The notes beneath the pieces were generated by a model, which made no database searches, had not been told where the DNA came from, and saw nothing but the letters and a program-made list of their open reading frames with translations. Of a stretch of 64,000 nucleotides of DNA, positions 33,701 through 48,700 are shown piece by piece (within the stretch, counting starts at the first letter, position 1; each line of letters starts with the position of its first letter). A program made the position numbers and the translations under genes. Source of the stretch: Davidsoniella eucalypti (lineage: Eukaryota > Ascomycota > Sordariomycetes > Microascales > Ceratocystidaceae); contig RMBW01000026.1 of assembly GCA_004009845.1 (NCBI GenBank), positions 124,001-188,000 on the forward strand, read 5' to 3'.

Positions 33701-36700
33701 CATTGAGTTAAAAAACCCCCAAAAAAACCAGTCATGTACTATTGCCTCATGAGATATGTAAACATTGAGATCTAAAGGGTCAAGGAGAAGACGATGGGGC
33801 AAGTCTGTTTTACCTTCCCACCTTTGTTTTTGTTTCCTTAGGAGGCAAAGTCAACAACATTCCGGATACATCTAACAAGTGTATTGTTCCCAAGGCTTCG
33901 TTGCTCGCATAGAGCCGAGCAAAAGTAAACAAAAGAAAATAAGCAATATAGTGGGAATTTATGACTACAAACAACGAACTTGGTATGGCGACTGTCTTGA
34001 AAAGGGGTTTTTTTTTTCTAAAGGTTCCATACGACTACTGTGAAGGGACATGCAATACATGCTAAACAAAATACCGAGTGGCATATTGTGTAAGAAAGTC
34101 TCGTAACTAGAAAAGGTAAGAAAAAAAATGAGAGATAGTGGATTGAGTAGGACCACACACCTCTCTCAACAAAACAGCTCTTTATTATTGTTCCAGTTTA
34201 AAGCGAAGAAAAGATAGATCTATTCATCCACCACAGCCCAAGTTCCGGATTTCGGCTAGACTTGAGTCAACAAAGGCATTGAACATTATAGCATTCAAAA
34301 CAAGTTGGTCTTACGGTTCCACCATGGAAACTTTGAGAAACAGAGTTCGATTCTCGAGTTACTTATGATACATGAGAACTGTATCGCATGAAGCTAGACT
34401 TATTGGGTAATGAGTCTTCCATATGTAGGTGCCCGGAGAATTCATCCATAGGAAAAATGGCCTTAGTAGTTCCGTTTCACCTAGAGTTACATATAACTTG
34501 TGTGGGATTAGGTTGGTATAAACCTGGTTATCACTTACTGCAGCCATTTATTGTGCATGCCCTATGGTGGATTACATCAAGATATATCGGTTGTTATTAG
34601 TAGCCACCGAATCTTTCCAGTTTGCTATTGAGGGATGCAAGATATGAATGTTATTCTCAAGACATGTTTATTTCTTGGGTTTTAAGAGGGTATATGGCTA
34701 AAGGGATATCATCGGATAAATGGAGTGTCTGCATGATACGTGAGGGATACTCATGTATTTGCGATACTAACTTTCAAATTATAAAGAATCGCATTTTTGA
34801 ACACGGATAATCTTAGGAACATAATCCTATCATTATTAAGTGAAGTTTGGTCTGATCATTCTAAGGATAGTGTGCACTGATGTTGAGGTTGCACAAGCAC
34901 AAGTGGGCACACCTTAGTCTGTTGATTTACACTTTGACCCGTTTTTTGTGGGCTGGATAGACTTGTGGGGTTGGAATTTAGAGTGAAAGTGATGCTGCGT
35001 TGTTTAATTTGATTGAATTATCATGATTATATTATAGCCATTTTCTCGGTTTTTTCTTTTTCCTTTTGAAAGTAAAAACAATACTCTATACATTAACATC
35101 CATGTCGTAATAGTTAAAATATTCGATACGCCGTATTGACATAGAATCCTGATACTGATATATCTATAGTTTTCAACCAATATTGCAGCTAATCATCTCC
35201 AAGCATAGAATACGGTAGTACCTATGGTATGCAATGACTATCACCGTTTCCATGTCTCCGTACAAACACATCAATTCCCGTTGTATCTTGTGATAATTAG
35301 CTAATATTGCCCTGCAAAGTTTGATTTTGCCAAATAATCTCGGCACGTACATTACATCCGTTGGAGAATATCCGAGCAGATCTCGTCCAGATACTTGATA
35401 TATCCGAGGTAGATGATTCGAAATCAGATCTCGTGTAGTCTGCCCACGGAGTATAGATTGGGGAGAATTGGAAATACCAATGGAAAAAAAATAAACGAGG
35501 CCGATGCAGGCAGAGGATAAGCATTATACCGAAACGGCCAAAGCCTCGATTTCTGACAGTTTACAGTTTAGTATTCGATATGACTACGGAAACTATATCT
35601 CTGATAGGTACAAAATGTTTAATACAGATAAAATATTAGTACTCCGTACTTTGTATTGATGAAGGAGTATGAATCCTTCAAAGTTTCCGCCAGCAACTAT
35701 GTTTACACATGATCTCATATTGAGTTAGATTGGGTGGCAGCATAACAGCGCAATTGATATATATATTGAGGATGGAATCGTGCTTACATGCGAAGTGATA
35801 TGCACACATGCAAAAAACTACACTCCTGGTACCGAATCCGCGCTTACCCCCACCCTCCAATGGACAAATATACAGATAGGAAGTCCATAAGGGCAACTCC
35901 GGCTATAGAGGTATGTTTGTTGATTGTAGGCTGTGATAAAAAACCTAAAAAAAACAAGAGCCGAGAAAAAGAAGCTAATGTAGTATTACCAACTGTAGCA
36001 CGACATCGAAGAATGCTATTTGATTAAGCTGACTTATACACAATGGTACATATCTACCTATCAAGGTTTCTAGGCTGACTCAATATTCAAGTGGTTGTCC
36101 GGTCTAAAGGCGGAACAGCTTACAAATTTCAGTTATAGTGACGAAAAATAGTCTGTTCTTAAACCGCCCTTGGGATGAATGTTGATGTTGGGTGTTTATA
36201 TTTCGGCGAGTTTAACGCCACTGTTAGATATAATAGCTGGCGAGCAACTCCTGTCCTAGGTAGACGAAAGGAGGGTAAGATGTAATGAACTAAAACCTTC
36301 GGATTATATGAATTAAAGGTACATTTCCACACTTGGAGGATCCGACGATACGACATGTTAGGCACTATTTGGTAAATTGACCTCCTTTACAAGGATTAGT
36401 GGTCTGTACTACAAGTCTTATTGTACATGATGAACATCGCTTTGTATGAATAGCACAGCTTTGATGGGTAATCTATGTATCCGAACACCTAGCCATGTTG
36501 TATCTGCCAAGTACTTTCTCGTTTCTAGGACATTCTGCATTACGTCTTACATGTACTATATACCAGTTCAACCTAACTACCCTATTAAATTTAAGAACTA
36601 GCCATGCTAGCAAAGTGTAATGCGATATAAGTGGCAACCTACATCATGTACAGTAGCATAATGACACATAGCCAGATACCTTTACTAACACTAGGCCAAC

Positions 36701-39700
36701 CAAAAGAACTGAAAGACTTGACTAGAAGTGTCGGTGTTCCTGTGCTTGTGCAAATCAGTTTCCGAAATCTACAACTTGCTTTCCCAGCAACAGCTGAAAT
36801 GTAAATCGATGCCCACTGTAGTATTTAGGGGCCTATAGTATAGTCGGTGAAGAATCGGGCCTCACATTGGAGGGTGATATAGGATCCACGGGAATACCAA
36901 TTCACGGACTATGGACATTGTGATCAAGAGAATATATTCACAATGTATGGAATCCCAAGGTAGAGTCACTCAAGCTAAGGTATGTCAAAAGATGGCGTTG
37001 GTACAGAGGAGATATCCCGAGTGTCTCCCACATCGAAGGGAGCAAGGGATAGCTATTATTGTATGTGCCTTTTTCTCACATGAGGCTTGTGTAGGAATCA
37101 ATATGGAAGCTTGGTTACATGCAGAAAACCGAGCGTAAATTGACTCTAGAGTGAGTTGTTTGTTGTCAGCTCAAGCGTGTCTTACAAACTCGAAAGGGGG
37201 GGGGGAGGGGCGTTGGATGCAATTATACAGGCAACTACATATGTACATACATTAGCTATAACGGTTATATCTAATGGTATATTTAATCAGGTCGCCGACA
37301 TCAGCGAGAAGTGGAAACCCGAAACTCTGCATATTGCATCTGTTTCTGCAGATAGACGAGTGCGTCTATATGTTGGTACGCAGGCTTAAAGACTAGAGCC
37401 TGCTTGGGCTCATGTTTACATGTAAGATATCGTGTGTACCGACAGACAGCTGAGTTGGTATCAGTTCTTAAGGGTCTTAGTCATGCAGCCATCCAAGCGT
37501 AGGATCTTGCAGAGTCTTAACGATAGATTGGAACTGTCAAGACACACGCCCTCTACTATGCTTACAGATAGCTATGACCAGTATGTAAACTGAGGCGGCA
37601 GATCAGACTCATTAACGTCTATTTGTACATTGGCTATCAGAATATGGATTCACGCTAAGTCAGATGAGTGTGCTGAATGATGTATATCGATTAGGCTGCT
37701 TGTAGTCTTATACAACAATATATATAAGCCATGGTGATGAGATGTAGCTTAGTTTTTGCCATTCTGAGAATAACCACCACCTACATATAGATATAAGTCT
37801 ACGTCGTATAGCTACATCATTGTACCATTGCATTAATGCTTTCTGTGATTCAATATAATATGTGATGGATAATGTGTCCAGCCAGGCCGGATTAAAAATG
37901 CAGATATATATGCATGTCTCGGTGAAGTTCAATTTCAATACATTACTATGTGACTTGTCGTGATAGAAGCATTAAGCGGTATCTTCAATGCATAAAATGT
38001 AAATATAGCATGGAAAATCAACCAAGTAGAACATGTGCAATATGTGGCATGACTGGGTACAAACTCAAGTTAGATCAATACAAGCCAACCAACCACCTTG
38101 ATTCAGCTTCAGGTTTCCCAATGGATTATAAGACAAAACTACTATGTTCATGTCCTAACAAGACAGGGTGTATGTATCATTAGGCAGAGTAGTTATACTA
38201 ATGATAATAGTGAGGCGGAGAGAAGATAAGCAGTCATGGCTTGATCATATAAGAGCCAGCTGATGGCGGTATAGAGATAGTGATAGTTATAATACAGCTA
38301 TTTTTATGGGAATATGCATAGAGCAAGGCCCGGATCGTATAGTAAGTATATTGTACATCTTCATAGCTCTATAGCTCCATAAGATAAATGAATTAAAAAA
38401 AAAAAGTATATTGCGAGTTTATCATCAGTTTGGCCGGCGGCTTCGCAGACATCCTGCTTTGACCAGGCCCATGTGTCTTAGGGTCACATAGGTATTTGCT
38501 TCAGGTGTACGTAGAGAGGCTGATGCGTTACCAAGCACATAACACACCAAAACAAGCAGTACTTGTGCTTAGATCTAGAAACTTTACAGGTATCGTCACA
38601 CGCCAGTTGCGCATATCCAGTCGTCTTGATATCGCAATGCCCGCAAGTGAATACCGGATACGAACTAACGTTCCACGCTTTGCTTGACGTTGTAGCTGGA
38701 AGGGGCGTGGATAGAAAGATATCAAGCCTAACACAGGTGATATGTAAATCCAAAGATAAGGATGGTCGGCAACGATGCAGAGGAGTCAACTCTGAAGTTA
38801 GGCAAGTCCGTTATCAGGAGTGAGATAGATGTCCGGCGGCTAGAATCGAAGCACAGACAACGTTGAAGCTAGCATACAACTAGGACTTTACTCTTTTGGA
38901 TGTTCATTGAGTTGTCCGTGCATGAACTACAACTTGTTACTAGCAAAACTCTATCTCGATCCTAAGAAAACGCCCTTGGCTAATCTTTTCTTGTTAAGAG
39001 ATGGAACAAAACAAGGCAAGCATGTCTGGTAAAAACAATAAATAAACGAGCAACGACATTTGCTACGAAAAAAAAAGATACAACAAGGATAAATCAAGCT
39101 CCAGGTCCAAAGGAATCGTTTGCTAAGTGAGCAATAAGCTAAGCTGCCAGCGCCACTTTGCACCGGACGTCCGAAGATATGATGGCTCCTACTAGGTTAC
39201 TAACTGGGTTGTCAGGAGATCTTACAAACCATGACTCAAGCTTAACTTTGGCTGGCGGGCGGACTTTGCCCCTTCGATCTCTGGTGTTTATCTCTCGCAG
39301 AGAAATTTGCAGCGTCATACTTCATATGATAGGCGAGCATAGCAAGAAACCATATGTTTAGATTTATCTTTCTCTTTTGACCGGCCGGCCGCGGAGGCAT
39401 CTTTCGGGCTATTTTGGGCATGTTGATCTTTTCCTATTATGACGGATCAGGCCGGGACATCGAACAAGAAAAAAAGAAAAAAGGGTAGAGCCACCTGAAG
39501 CGAGGGGAAGAAAACTAAAGTGCGAGTTTTCTGCTTGAAAATGCCAGTCTTCAGCCAGCCTAGAACCAGGACGTGCGACTTGACGCCCTAATAGCAGGGA
39601 ACAACGTTGCTTCTCTTTTCCTCTACTTTGGCTCTCGCTGTGGTGCTACTGAAGAACAATACAAATACATAATACATAGACAGCAAGATATTCCGGCTCA

Positions 39701-42700
39701 GCTGGGCTGATTCGCGCCTTGCAGTAGTGACTGCTGGGCTCTCTCTCGTATTGTGCGGTTGGGCCTCTGCTAAACCTGCCTATTGTAATAGCCATGAGTA
39801 ACTACAGTATACACACAGATATGCCTTAATGTCGGAGATATGCATGTGCATTATATTATGTATGTACAATATGCAAGGTTGTGGTCGGCTAGAAACATTT
39901 GCAGTAGTATGACATCAAAACGGCAGAGATCAAAATCCAGTATATTTTTCTAATTTCAACTACTAGTTGAGCACTATTTTTTATATAACATAATAATATG
40001 TATAATGACATGCTATTATTGCAGCTCAGGTAGAGTCATGGTTGCTCAGGTCCAAATGTGCATATGCACGTTCTTCTGCCTACTCGCCTACCAGTGATTC
40101 CAGCAGGTCATCAAGCCTATAATCATTCTGTACTTGAGCTGCCAAGGCACTGATACAATCTGTGCTCAGCCAGGCAGGGGACGGTGCAAGTCAAACCCCG
40201 CTTATACTTGATATCATTGTCAACTTGTGATGCCAACAAATATGCAGGTTTGCGCTCGAGAGGACATGCAGGTCTAGCAAATGCGCTGTCCAGCTTTGGA
40301 TATACACAAGTATTTGTTTCTGGGCAAACGTTATGCTATACATTGCCGTGGTGCTAAAAAGAGCTTCACATAAATCCGGGACTTCTGGAAAAAATCATGT
40401 TTCCTGGTACATCACGTCTAAGAATCGCCACCAATGCCCATGTATGTTGGTTTTTCTTTGGAACTGGTTCTATCGTGTTCATGTTTCTGCCTCGAAGCGA
40501 TGTCAACAAGATACTACTATTGATCCACCACAGTTGTCTCCCTTGCTTACACCCTCCATTGATTCCGGACCGGTCACCAGCAAGCCGCCTGCAGATACGG
40601 TCTGGCTGGCTTTGCTATATTTACTTCGTTTACTATCAATGATCTAGTAGACACGGCTTGAGCCAAGATGTCCCTATATCTAATGTCCAAAAAAGAAAGA
40701 CAGACGGCCTGAGAAAACAAAGCCAAGAAATAGCGCCGTAAAATATGTAGACTGTGATAAGCAAGGTAATCAAAACCCTTGAAGTCATATATCACACTGT
40801 ATTATACATACCTACCGTTCCTAGGGCTGGCTCTATCTGTTTTTGTTTTTTTGACCTCCATCATGTCAACTATATGACATCGAGCCCAACATGTTAGTAA
40901 GCTGCTATGCTACTCTCAGTATCTTCTGTTGATTTGAGACCAGCCGTGCTTGGCTGTCTAAGCAAGTTGCCTCTTCTTTTTTTCTCTCCCGTATTATTAT
41001 TGTTCCTTGTTTCTGGATTAAACAATAGTTAGCAGTAAGACTTGATTTCTAAGTGACAAGCATAAATCATGCAGCGGCCTCGACTGAACTCGGTTTAACG
41101 GATATGCGGTGTAGGGAGCTATTTTTTTTTTCTTTTTCTTTTCTTTTTTCTCTATGCAACATAGACATTAGAGCATCGCTATCATTACTGCCGGGTCTTG
41201 ATTCAGCATTCCAAGTTTTACTTGAAGCGAGCGAGACTCGCGTACAGAAAATAAAGCGAGAAATCTTGCAATGCGTGATACTATCGTGACATATCGATAA
41301 GGTCGTACTAATGCACCAATCGCAGTGGTTTGACACTATTTTCTAACTTCTCCCCCGCCCTGATCTTGTCGTCTGTGTCCATTTATATTCTTGGAATATT
41401 TCCACTATTTCTATTCTATCCATCCCATCATCCCCATATGATATGGCAGCGTCACAACGGGATCGTGAGAAGGAATGGAAAGAAATAAACAACCTGACTT
41501 GGTTACCTACTAAAATATCTTGACTGCGCTGTAATTCACGATCCTGTTCTAGGGGCGTACACCCATCGAGATAAATAAGCGTTAGTGCTAGCAGTACTGG
41601 AAACCCACCTTTCATCTAGGAATTGGCCGGCAAGGGACCGCCATTGTTGTAGTAGGAGGTTGTAGTACAGTGGAACATTATCTCTTTAGATGCCACCAGG
41701 AATTAGGGGCCCTGACACCCGGAGCCCCGACGACGCTTCTATTTACAACGTCCAGCAGTGCTATAACATTCCTCGGCACCTGTAATATACAATATACAGG
41801 GTTTAAGGGCTCTGTGCTCAAGTGGGAAAGCATGGGAATAACATCTAATCAGTCAAATCCACTACGCTCAATAAGCGGCCGTTCTAGATGTTTTGTGTGT
41901 ACTTTCAATGAGATGTGATCGATAGGCTATATCTTGTATATCAAAGAACTGCTATCTTCATATTGGATTTTTCATCTCGTTTTTTCGCCCTATTTTGTCT
42001 ACTATTAGCGCATGTGCTCCGGAAAATCAGAAACTAGACCGACATTCGTCTTTCATTCCGCCAGTATCATCTAACCGATGGAGTCAGATATGTAGTAAGT
42101 ACATCTCATCGGGATATCATTTTATAGCCCACTAGTTTACATATTGATACTACTACTCTTTATTGGCCAGAAGAATCTCAGCTTCGGACATATCTTGTTG
42201 TCTGCCTTGTATAAGTTGCCGGCCTAATTCAGGTGTGTACTCAATACATACATATGTAGGCGACTGACAAATACTCTACATTGTATGCGTTGTCTACGGT
42301 CAGATCGAGCCGCATTGTGTGTGTATTAGTTGCCTGACTGCGTAGCGAATCCTAGATAATGGAACTCAACTTCCAAATATGATAACGCTCGTCAGATCTC
42401 AACGATGAACGCTCGCTTGCGAGGCTCATGATTCAAAACTTGTGCTTGTCTCCCAAACGCCGAGGTAGAGCTCGGAGAACCCTTTGTTTGTCCGAGATGT
42501 CAATAGACCTTGGCAAATCAACGTGCTCTTGGGTCCCTCGTACTATTCTCTTCTTTCCCTTCCAAAAAGTAGATTGCATACAAGACACACAGTGAAGGGA
42601 CTAGGAAGACCTTTGTCTGAAATCTGCAATCACTATGTACGCCCAGCAACCACTATACATGTACTAACTAGACTAGGGCGGTGTTTGGGAACGTTGTTTG

Positions 42701-45700
42701 GGTGTCTTCGACCCTGCAGACCAAAGTAATTTCCACATCACAGCTGTATGTAGCACAATCATTCTCGTTCTATTCTTCGTCTACTAGGGTCCACGAAGAG
42801 GTCGGTTGTTGGTTTATGTTTAGCATAGCCATGTGGTTAGCGCTAAGACAAGCCTTTTGATACAATTAACAAGAGCAAAAGGAAGCCCGTTAAGATTAAA
42901 ATTGTCTGGATACTACGTATCGTATGTATCAGCCGTGCTACAGGCTAGTTGAGGTCTATTGATGTATCAATATTTCCATTGGTTGGTAGTTAAATAGAAT
43001 ACATAAAGGTGTGCTTTTTAAAAATATAAAATATAACATAAAACGATTCGTTATCACCTATATCCTACTTTGGAATGGAGTAAACTAGTCCATGTTCTTC
43101 TTGAAAATGTCAAAATTAAGGTCTTGTCGTTTCTTTTTTTATCCAAACTTGTATATTTAAGTTAAGTAGGGTTAATATGTAGATAGGGTAGGGTATTGGA
43201 GTCGGAACGCTCATAATGTAAATCATCTTGTTGTATGACAACAGATACTAGAGACACAGGTAAAGTACTATGTTTTGTATTGACTAAAGTATACCAAACA
43301 AATCCATTATTTGAATCAGTCATCAGGACATTCTTCATCACTCTCAATATCTCGCTCTATTTGTCTGTTTTTTAGATATAAGCAGTCCAGGTCGGATTCT
43401 TTCCTGGGGCAAATAACCCTAAAAAAGGAAAATGAAGAAAAGAACGATATATAAGTCCCGGAAGAAAGAATAATAACGCAGCCGCCGCACAGTGACCTCA
43501 GCGGCTTCATTAGTCTATAGTGATATAACTGTAAAACAACTCGAAGTGGTGTGCCCAACTAACAAAACGGGCTTTTAACATCAATAGTCTTAAAAAGAAA
43601 AAAGAAAAAAAAAAGAAAACAAGAAATAGTAAGCAAAACAAAAGGTACTAAAAAACTTGGTGTATCGAAACGTTGCACAGAGCGTGAGTTGAGTTAAAGA
43701 CGTCCGTGAACTTACAAAATGGCGCAAACATAGCCTTTACTTTGTGACATGATTCAATAGCAACCTAGTATTTATCTAAGAAAACAACAGAAGCACCAAA
43801 GATCACGGCCGCAATGCAAAGTCTTTCTCGTACGGCAATATCGTGGCGCGCATGCCTGCATCGTGATGGGATAAATAAATTGCAAATCTACTACACATAT
43901 GCCACTGCCGTATTCTAGGTAAACGAAACAAAGCCGCTGGTCACCCAACTAAGGATTCAACTCCACTGCTGGACGCACATATAATGGATGATACGCTGCA
44001 CAAGCCACATGCAAGCGTGAAAGCATACGATGCACACTGTTCTAGATACTTTCTTAGAACAAATATAATTACATACTCATCATGGGGAGTCATGCTATGA
44101 AGCCCATGAAACCGATGTAGTCTCGCACGTATCTACATGAGAATCCGGACGTATGAATAGTCACTCTCACTAACTGGCCTTATATCGGTCATCTTATACG
44201 GCAAGGTCTTTTGTCCATACAAATGCGTGAAGAGAATCGTTGGTGCTCGCTAAGCCACAAGCAGTCTTCGAATCCACTTCGGTTACGGCCTTTTGATAGA
44301 GAGTAGTCTGACTTCGCTTACCACCATCCGATGGCGCCCCCAGGCAACCTCCGTAGTGTTTCTACGGTCGAGAGGCATCTTTTCTTGGGTCGTGGTACTG
44401 CTGTTGCTAAAATGGCTATAAGCGAAATTCCTTGAACAAAGTTGGTAGTACTTTTGTATCTTTGTGCAGCTAATCGACATCAACATGTGGGAGGCTTTTG
44501 GGCTGGAATTACCAAAAAAGAAACTCCTCCCCGGGTTAGTTCCAGGGAACTATACTTTACTAGTAGCTAAAAACAACTATCAAAGCGACTAAAGAGGTGG
44601 CCAGCTAAGATTACAGTTTGAAGATAGCTATGAAAGTACAGTCTTACTACAATAAATGTCAAACTCCCTCCAGTTACATATCGTATCATGGCCTCACTGC
44701 TCTACACAATAACCATAGCCATAGGTATTGGTCATTTATATTCAAGGGGGCCATTCTCTAATCAGTGACTCTGCATCAATATTAAGCTAGCCAGATATAA
44801 GTAAAGCCCCGGACGCAGCGGAGACTTCTTGAATAGGTACGATCTGCGACATTTTGTACCGTCATGAACAGTTGGTCAGGCTTCTTCTCTCTCAGTGTGT
44901 GAATTCTAAAGTCACTACGTTTTAACCGGGGAGGGGGTGAGAGTCCAGACCGGTATCTAGGCAGGGGGTGCCATCTTTGAAGATGTCATTGGACACCATC
45001 TAGGTGTGGAATGAGGAAACTTTGGTAGGCAGTAGTATCATGAACTCTCTAGTTCTGTATACCCGATGTAAACTATATTCATGGTTCTAGAAACAACCGG
45101 ATTTTCACTTGATCAATGAAACAAACTGAAGGGGAAAAGGGCCAGCAACTCATAAGTTCTAGGCATAGAACAGGACCAAGGATTTTCTATTCGGAGAGTA
45201 TATTTCAGGAAGATATCAGCCTAGACAAAGAAGATGACCATGAAGGGAAGTAATACGGCAAGACGAAACAGATAAGATAATTTTCCGTGAAGTTGTTTAC
45301 AAGGAAAATATACAACGTAGATACATATAAGTCCCCATGGCCTGAAGATCTTCTTGTCAGATGTCAGCAGACTAGGTAGTAACAGAGGCGTATTACCAGA
45401 TGGTTACGAAGTGAATACCTAGAGAAAAAATTAAACATTAAAAGGTGTGGAGGCTATACCCAATAACTCTCTCATACTTGTTTTTGTGCCACTGTGGTGG
45501 CTATATATATATGTATGTACATATAGATTACTATGATACCTAGTAAAGCGTCTAAAGGTGGCTCGTCGTTTGTCCCGTACATGTGATCACACGTTATACA
45601 TGGCGGCTGTATATCAAGATAAGCAAAAGGCAAGTTTTATTTCTGGTTAATGGCTGAGCATGTGCTTTAAGAATACCTAAAATAGCGTTATGTCTCTTGA

Positions 45701-48700
45701 ACAAGGACTATATTCCGGACTTTTTATCGGCCTTGTGGGGGGGGAGATGCAAATGATTGCCTATATTGTAGGTAACTATACGATATCCTTAATAATAATT
45801 ATTGGCGCCAACTAACCTACCCAAGCAATAAATTTAGGTCCAAGTCCAGAACCGAGTAAAAGACGGTTTATCGCATGCCAAACCCAAAAGCCACTCGTCT
45901 TAACACTTGAAAGTCCGGTGGTCTATTACTACCTGCTGCAACACTACGTAAATACATTGCAACCGTGAAAAAGATGACCACACATATGTATGTGTATTCA
46001 TACCTATCATTATCTGCAGTGTCTATGATTATCAAGTTTTCATGGTGCTGATACGGCTCTTACATAAGTACTATAATTAGCTTAACAGTTTAAACCTGTC
46101 TTCAAAAATTGATGTCTAGCTTTAATGTCCTTTTATTTTCTTCCCATTAACATACAGTCTGTGGATGGCCTAGTATGATATACCCGAGTTCGTATAATTA
46201 ACAACAAGTACAGATTAGGTGTGAGGTGCTAATAAAGTCACATAGGGAGCTTTACTTTTGCTTCCCCTTCGGGAACTTAGGCTCGTAGTGTAAACAACCT
46301 TGTTGGGCGAACCATGACAACTCGTCATACGGGAAGACGGCTTGTTTGGGTTACAACACGTATTCACTAGTGTTTTGCCATCTTCTATTACATACAAACA
46401 GGATATGACGGTTAAGTTTTCCTCGATCTCGCCACTGATAGAGAGAAAATAGTTTTGCCGTACGTGGATCTTAATTGCTCTGTACGATGAAGAAGAAATA
46501 AAAATAAAAATAGTATTGCTACTCCATTATGGTTTTATCAATATCATAGCATACCCTAACCCGAAGCTTCATATTTCACATGTTTCTATGTAAGCAATCA
46601 GACTCCACCTCGACACGTCGTTTATTCGGGTTAGAACACAATATTATCTCTATTTATATCAACTTCCAATAATCACCTTATGCCTTTCTACCGAGCCATA
46701 TTGCAGTGCCTTTCTTACCCTACACCGTAAGCTGACGGCCACCCCGCCACCAATCGTGCGGCAGAAACGGCGATAACTGCGGATCGAATGGTGGTTGCGA
46801 ATCTACAGGCAATAGTTAGAGCATGTCTGCTTATCCTGTTATTTAAAGATAGAGCGGTGCCTTTTGAAGCGGTACTGCAAATTATCGCCTTGTTGTCGTT
46901 GGGGGAGTCCGTCGGAGTTCAGGGAGCCTTGACAAATGAGAAAATAAATGCTACTTACACTACTTGGCTTTTTTTTGTTGCCCTTCCCACTGCGACCATA
47001 TAATCCACCCCGATACAAAGATGCTAGCTAGCAAAAGCTCGCTACGCTTTATTTTCCTAGCAACAACGGTGCCCTGTCCTGCATGTCTGCTAGGCGGCCC
47101 GGCTGGATGATGATATGGTAATAATGATTAGGGCTTTTACTGGCCACTGATCCTATTATTCAACAGCTGGAAAAACAAGGCCATTGTTTGCGAGAGCAAG
47201 AGCTGCACAATACATAGTTGGTTACAATGCAGATAGATATACGGATTGGCTTGAATTGTGTTGCCCTTGCCAGGGAGCAAAGCCTAGTACAAAACCAAGG
47301 CTGATATCTAGTGAATCTGATACACAGTTAGTTGGTTGCTATTCAATGTACATATAGATACAGATACATCCCATGTATACTAAGCTGCTGTCAAAAAAAG
47401 AAACGAAAAAAAAAAAAAGAGAAAAAGGGGGGGACGGCCTGTTTATCGAACAAAGTTTCCAGAGCTAAACTGCTGATAGAAAGCCACCACATTTCAAAGA
47501 CAAGACAACCCGCGCGCTGTAAGTTGTTTCTTGATGTGCTCCAATACGGACAATAGCTAGCCTCGATCATAGCTCGTGAACCCATGAGAAAGGATAAATG
47601 GAAATAACGGTTCTGGCTGTAGTTTTGAGGCAGATTGAGCGAGGGGTGACTTGGTAATGATCCTACTGCCCCAAGTTGTTTCCGCTTCCATGGTTGATGG
47701 GCAAAGTCCGTGATATAGGCATACTAGCTCGCCTGTGCCGGGCAGATATGATTATACACAAGAGTGCCAAGAGAGCTAGATAGATGAGCCAAAACAAAGG
47801 TACGTTTGCTAAAGGCCTATTTTAAATTATCTCATGTGCAGTAGTCAGCCGGTGAAGGCGGCTTAGCAATTGCGGACATGTTTTCTGATTGGCTGATCCG
47901 AGGTGTAACTTATCACCGCTTACTTATGAGGTTATGACGATGAACTTTCGTAGAATATCCGGCATGTTTTTGACATCTTGCTATGGTTTATCAGCTTGGT
48001 GTGCCTTGTCATGTTTGGCCTTTCTGTTGCCATCCAGCAGTACACTTATGTGGTCGTTACTATTCAGCTGCATCTACTCACCACTTGAGATAGTTTGCCA
48101 TAGCCTTTTTATAATATTAATTGCCCCTATGTCCTCCTACCTATCGGTGAGGCTTGAGTTATGAATAGTATACAGCTCGCACTAACCCATGCCCATATGT
48201 ATAGCACTATCGTACTAGATTTTCGTCAAGTGCATATTGATACCGCCTATCCTAGCTGTCTTAATTTCAATAAACTTTGACGTTTCTTTTATACCTCGAT
48301 ATATAAAACTATCAGTGAGTATGCTATACATACCATATAAAAGTCGTTGATGATGATGATGATTTTACATATATAAGTCGTAGTTTTGGAATAGTTAATG
48401 GCCATTATAGATTTTGTATTAGATTGAGGTGAGCTGTGGCAAGATTTGCTTTAGTCAGGCTTATGAGAGGTAATTCTCATGGCTTTGGTCAGAATAACAT
48501 GTCAGACGTGGCTTAGTCGACATATATTCTTGGGCTTGTATAAACAAGAGGTCTGACAAGCCAAGGTTAGGGTTAGTGCATATATTTAGGGTAGTATACA
48601 CCATCTTTTTAACGCTAAATGCTACTTTAGCCCGGCAAGGCTAGAAGCGAAGCTAAACGGGACAATCTAGGCAACATAAATCATGGAAGTAATCCCCATG

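Noticed and set aside
34310..34370. tRNA- or SINE-like B box (GAGTTCGATTCTCG)
   Set aside because: The T stem does not pair over five bases and no convincing A box or acceptor stem is present.
41343..41615. Minus-strand frame starting with a signal-like MKGGFPVLLALTLIYLDG
   Set aside because: Only 90 codons with non-protein-like remainder, and GTGGGT right after the start could be intron sequence. No support beyond the hydrophobic start.
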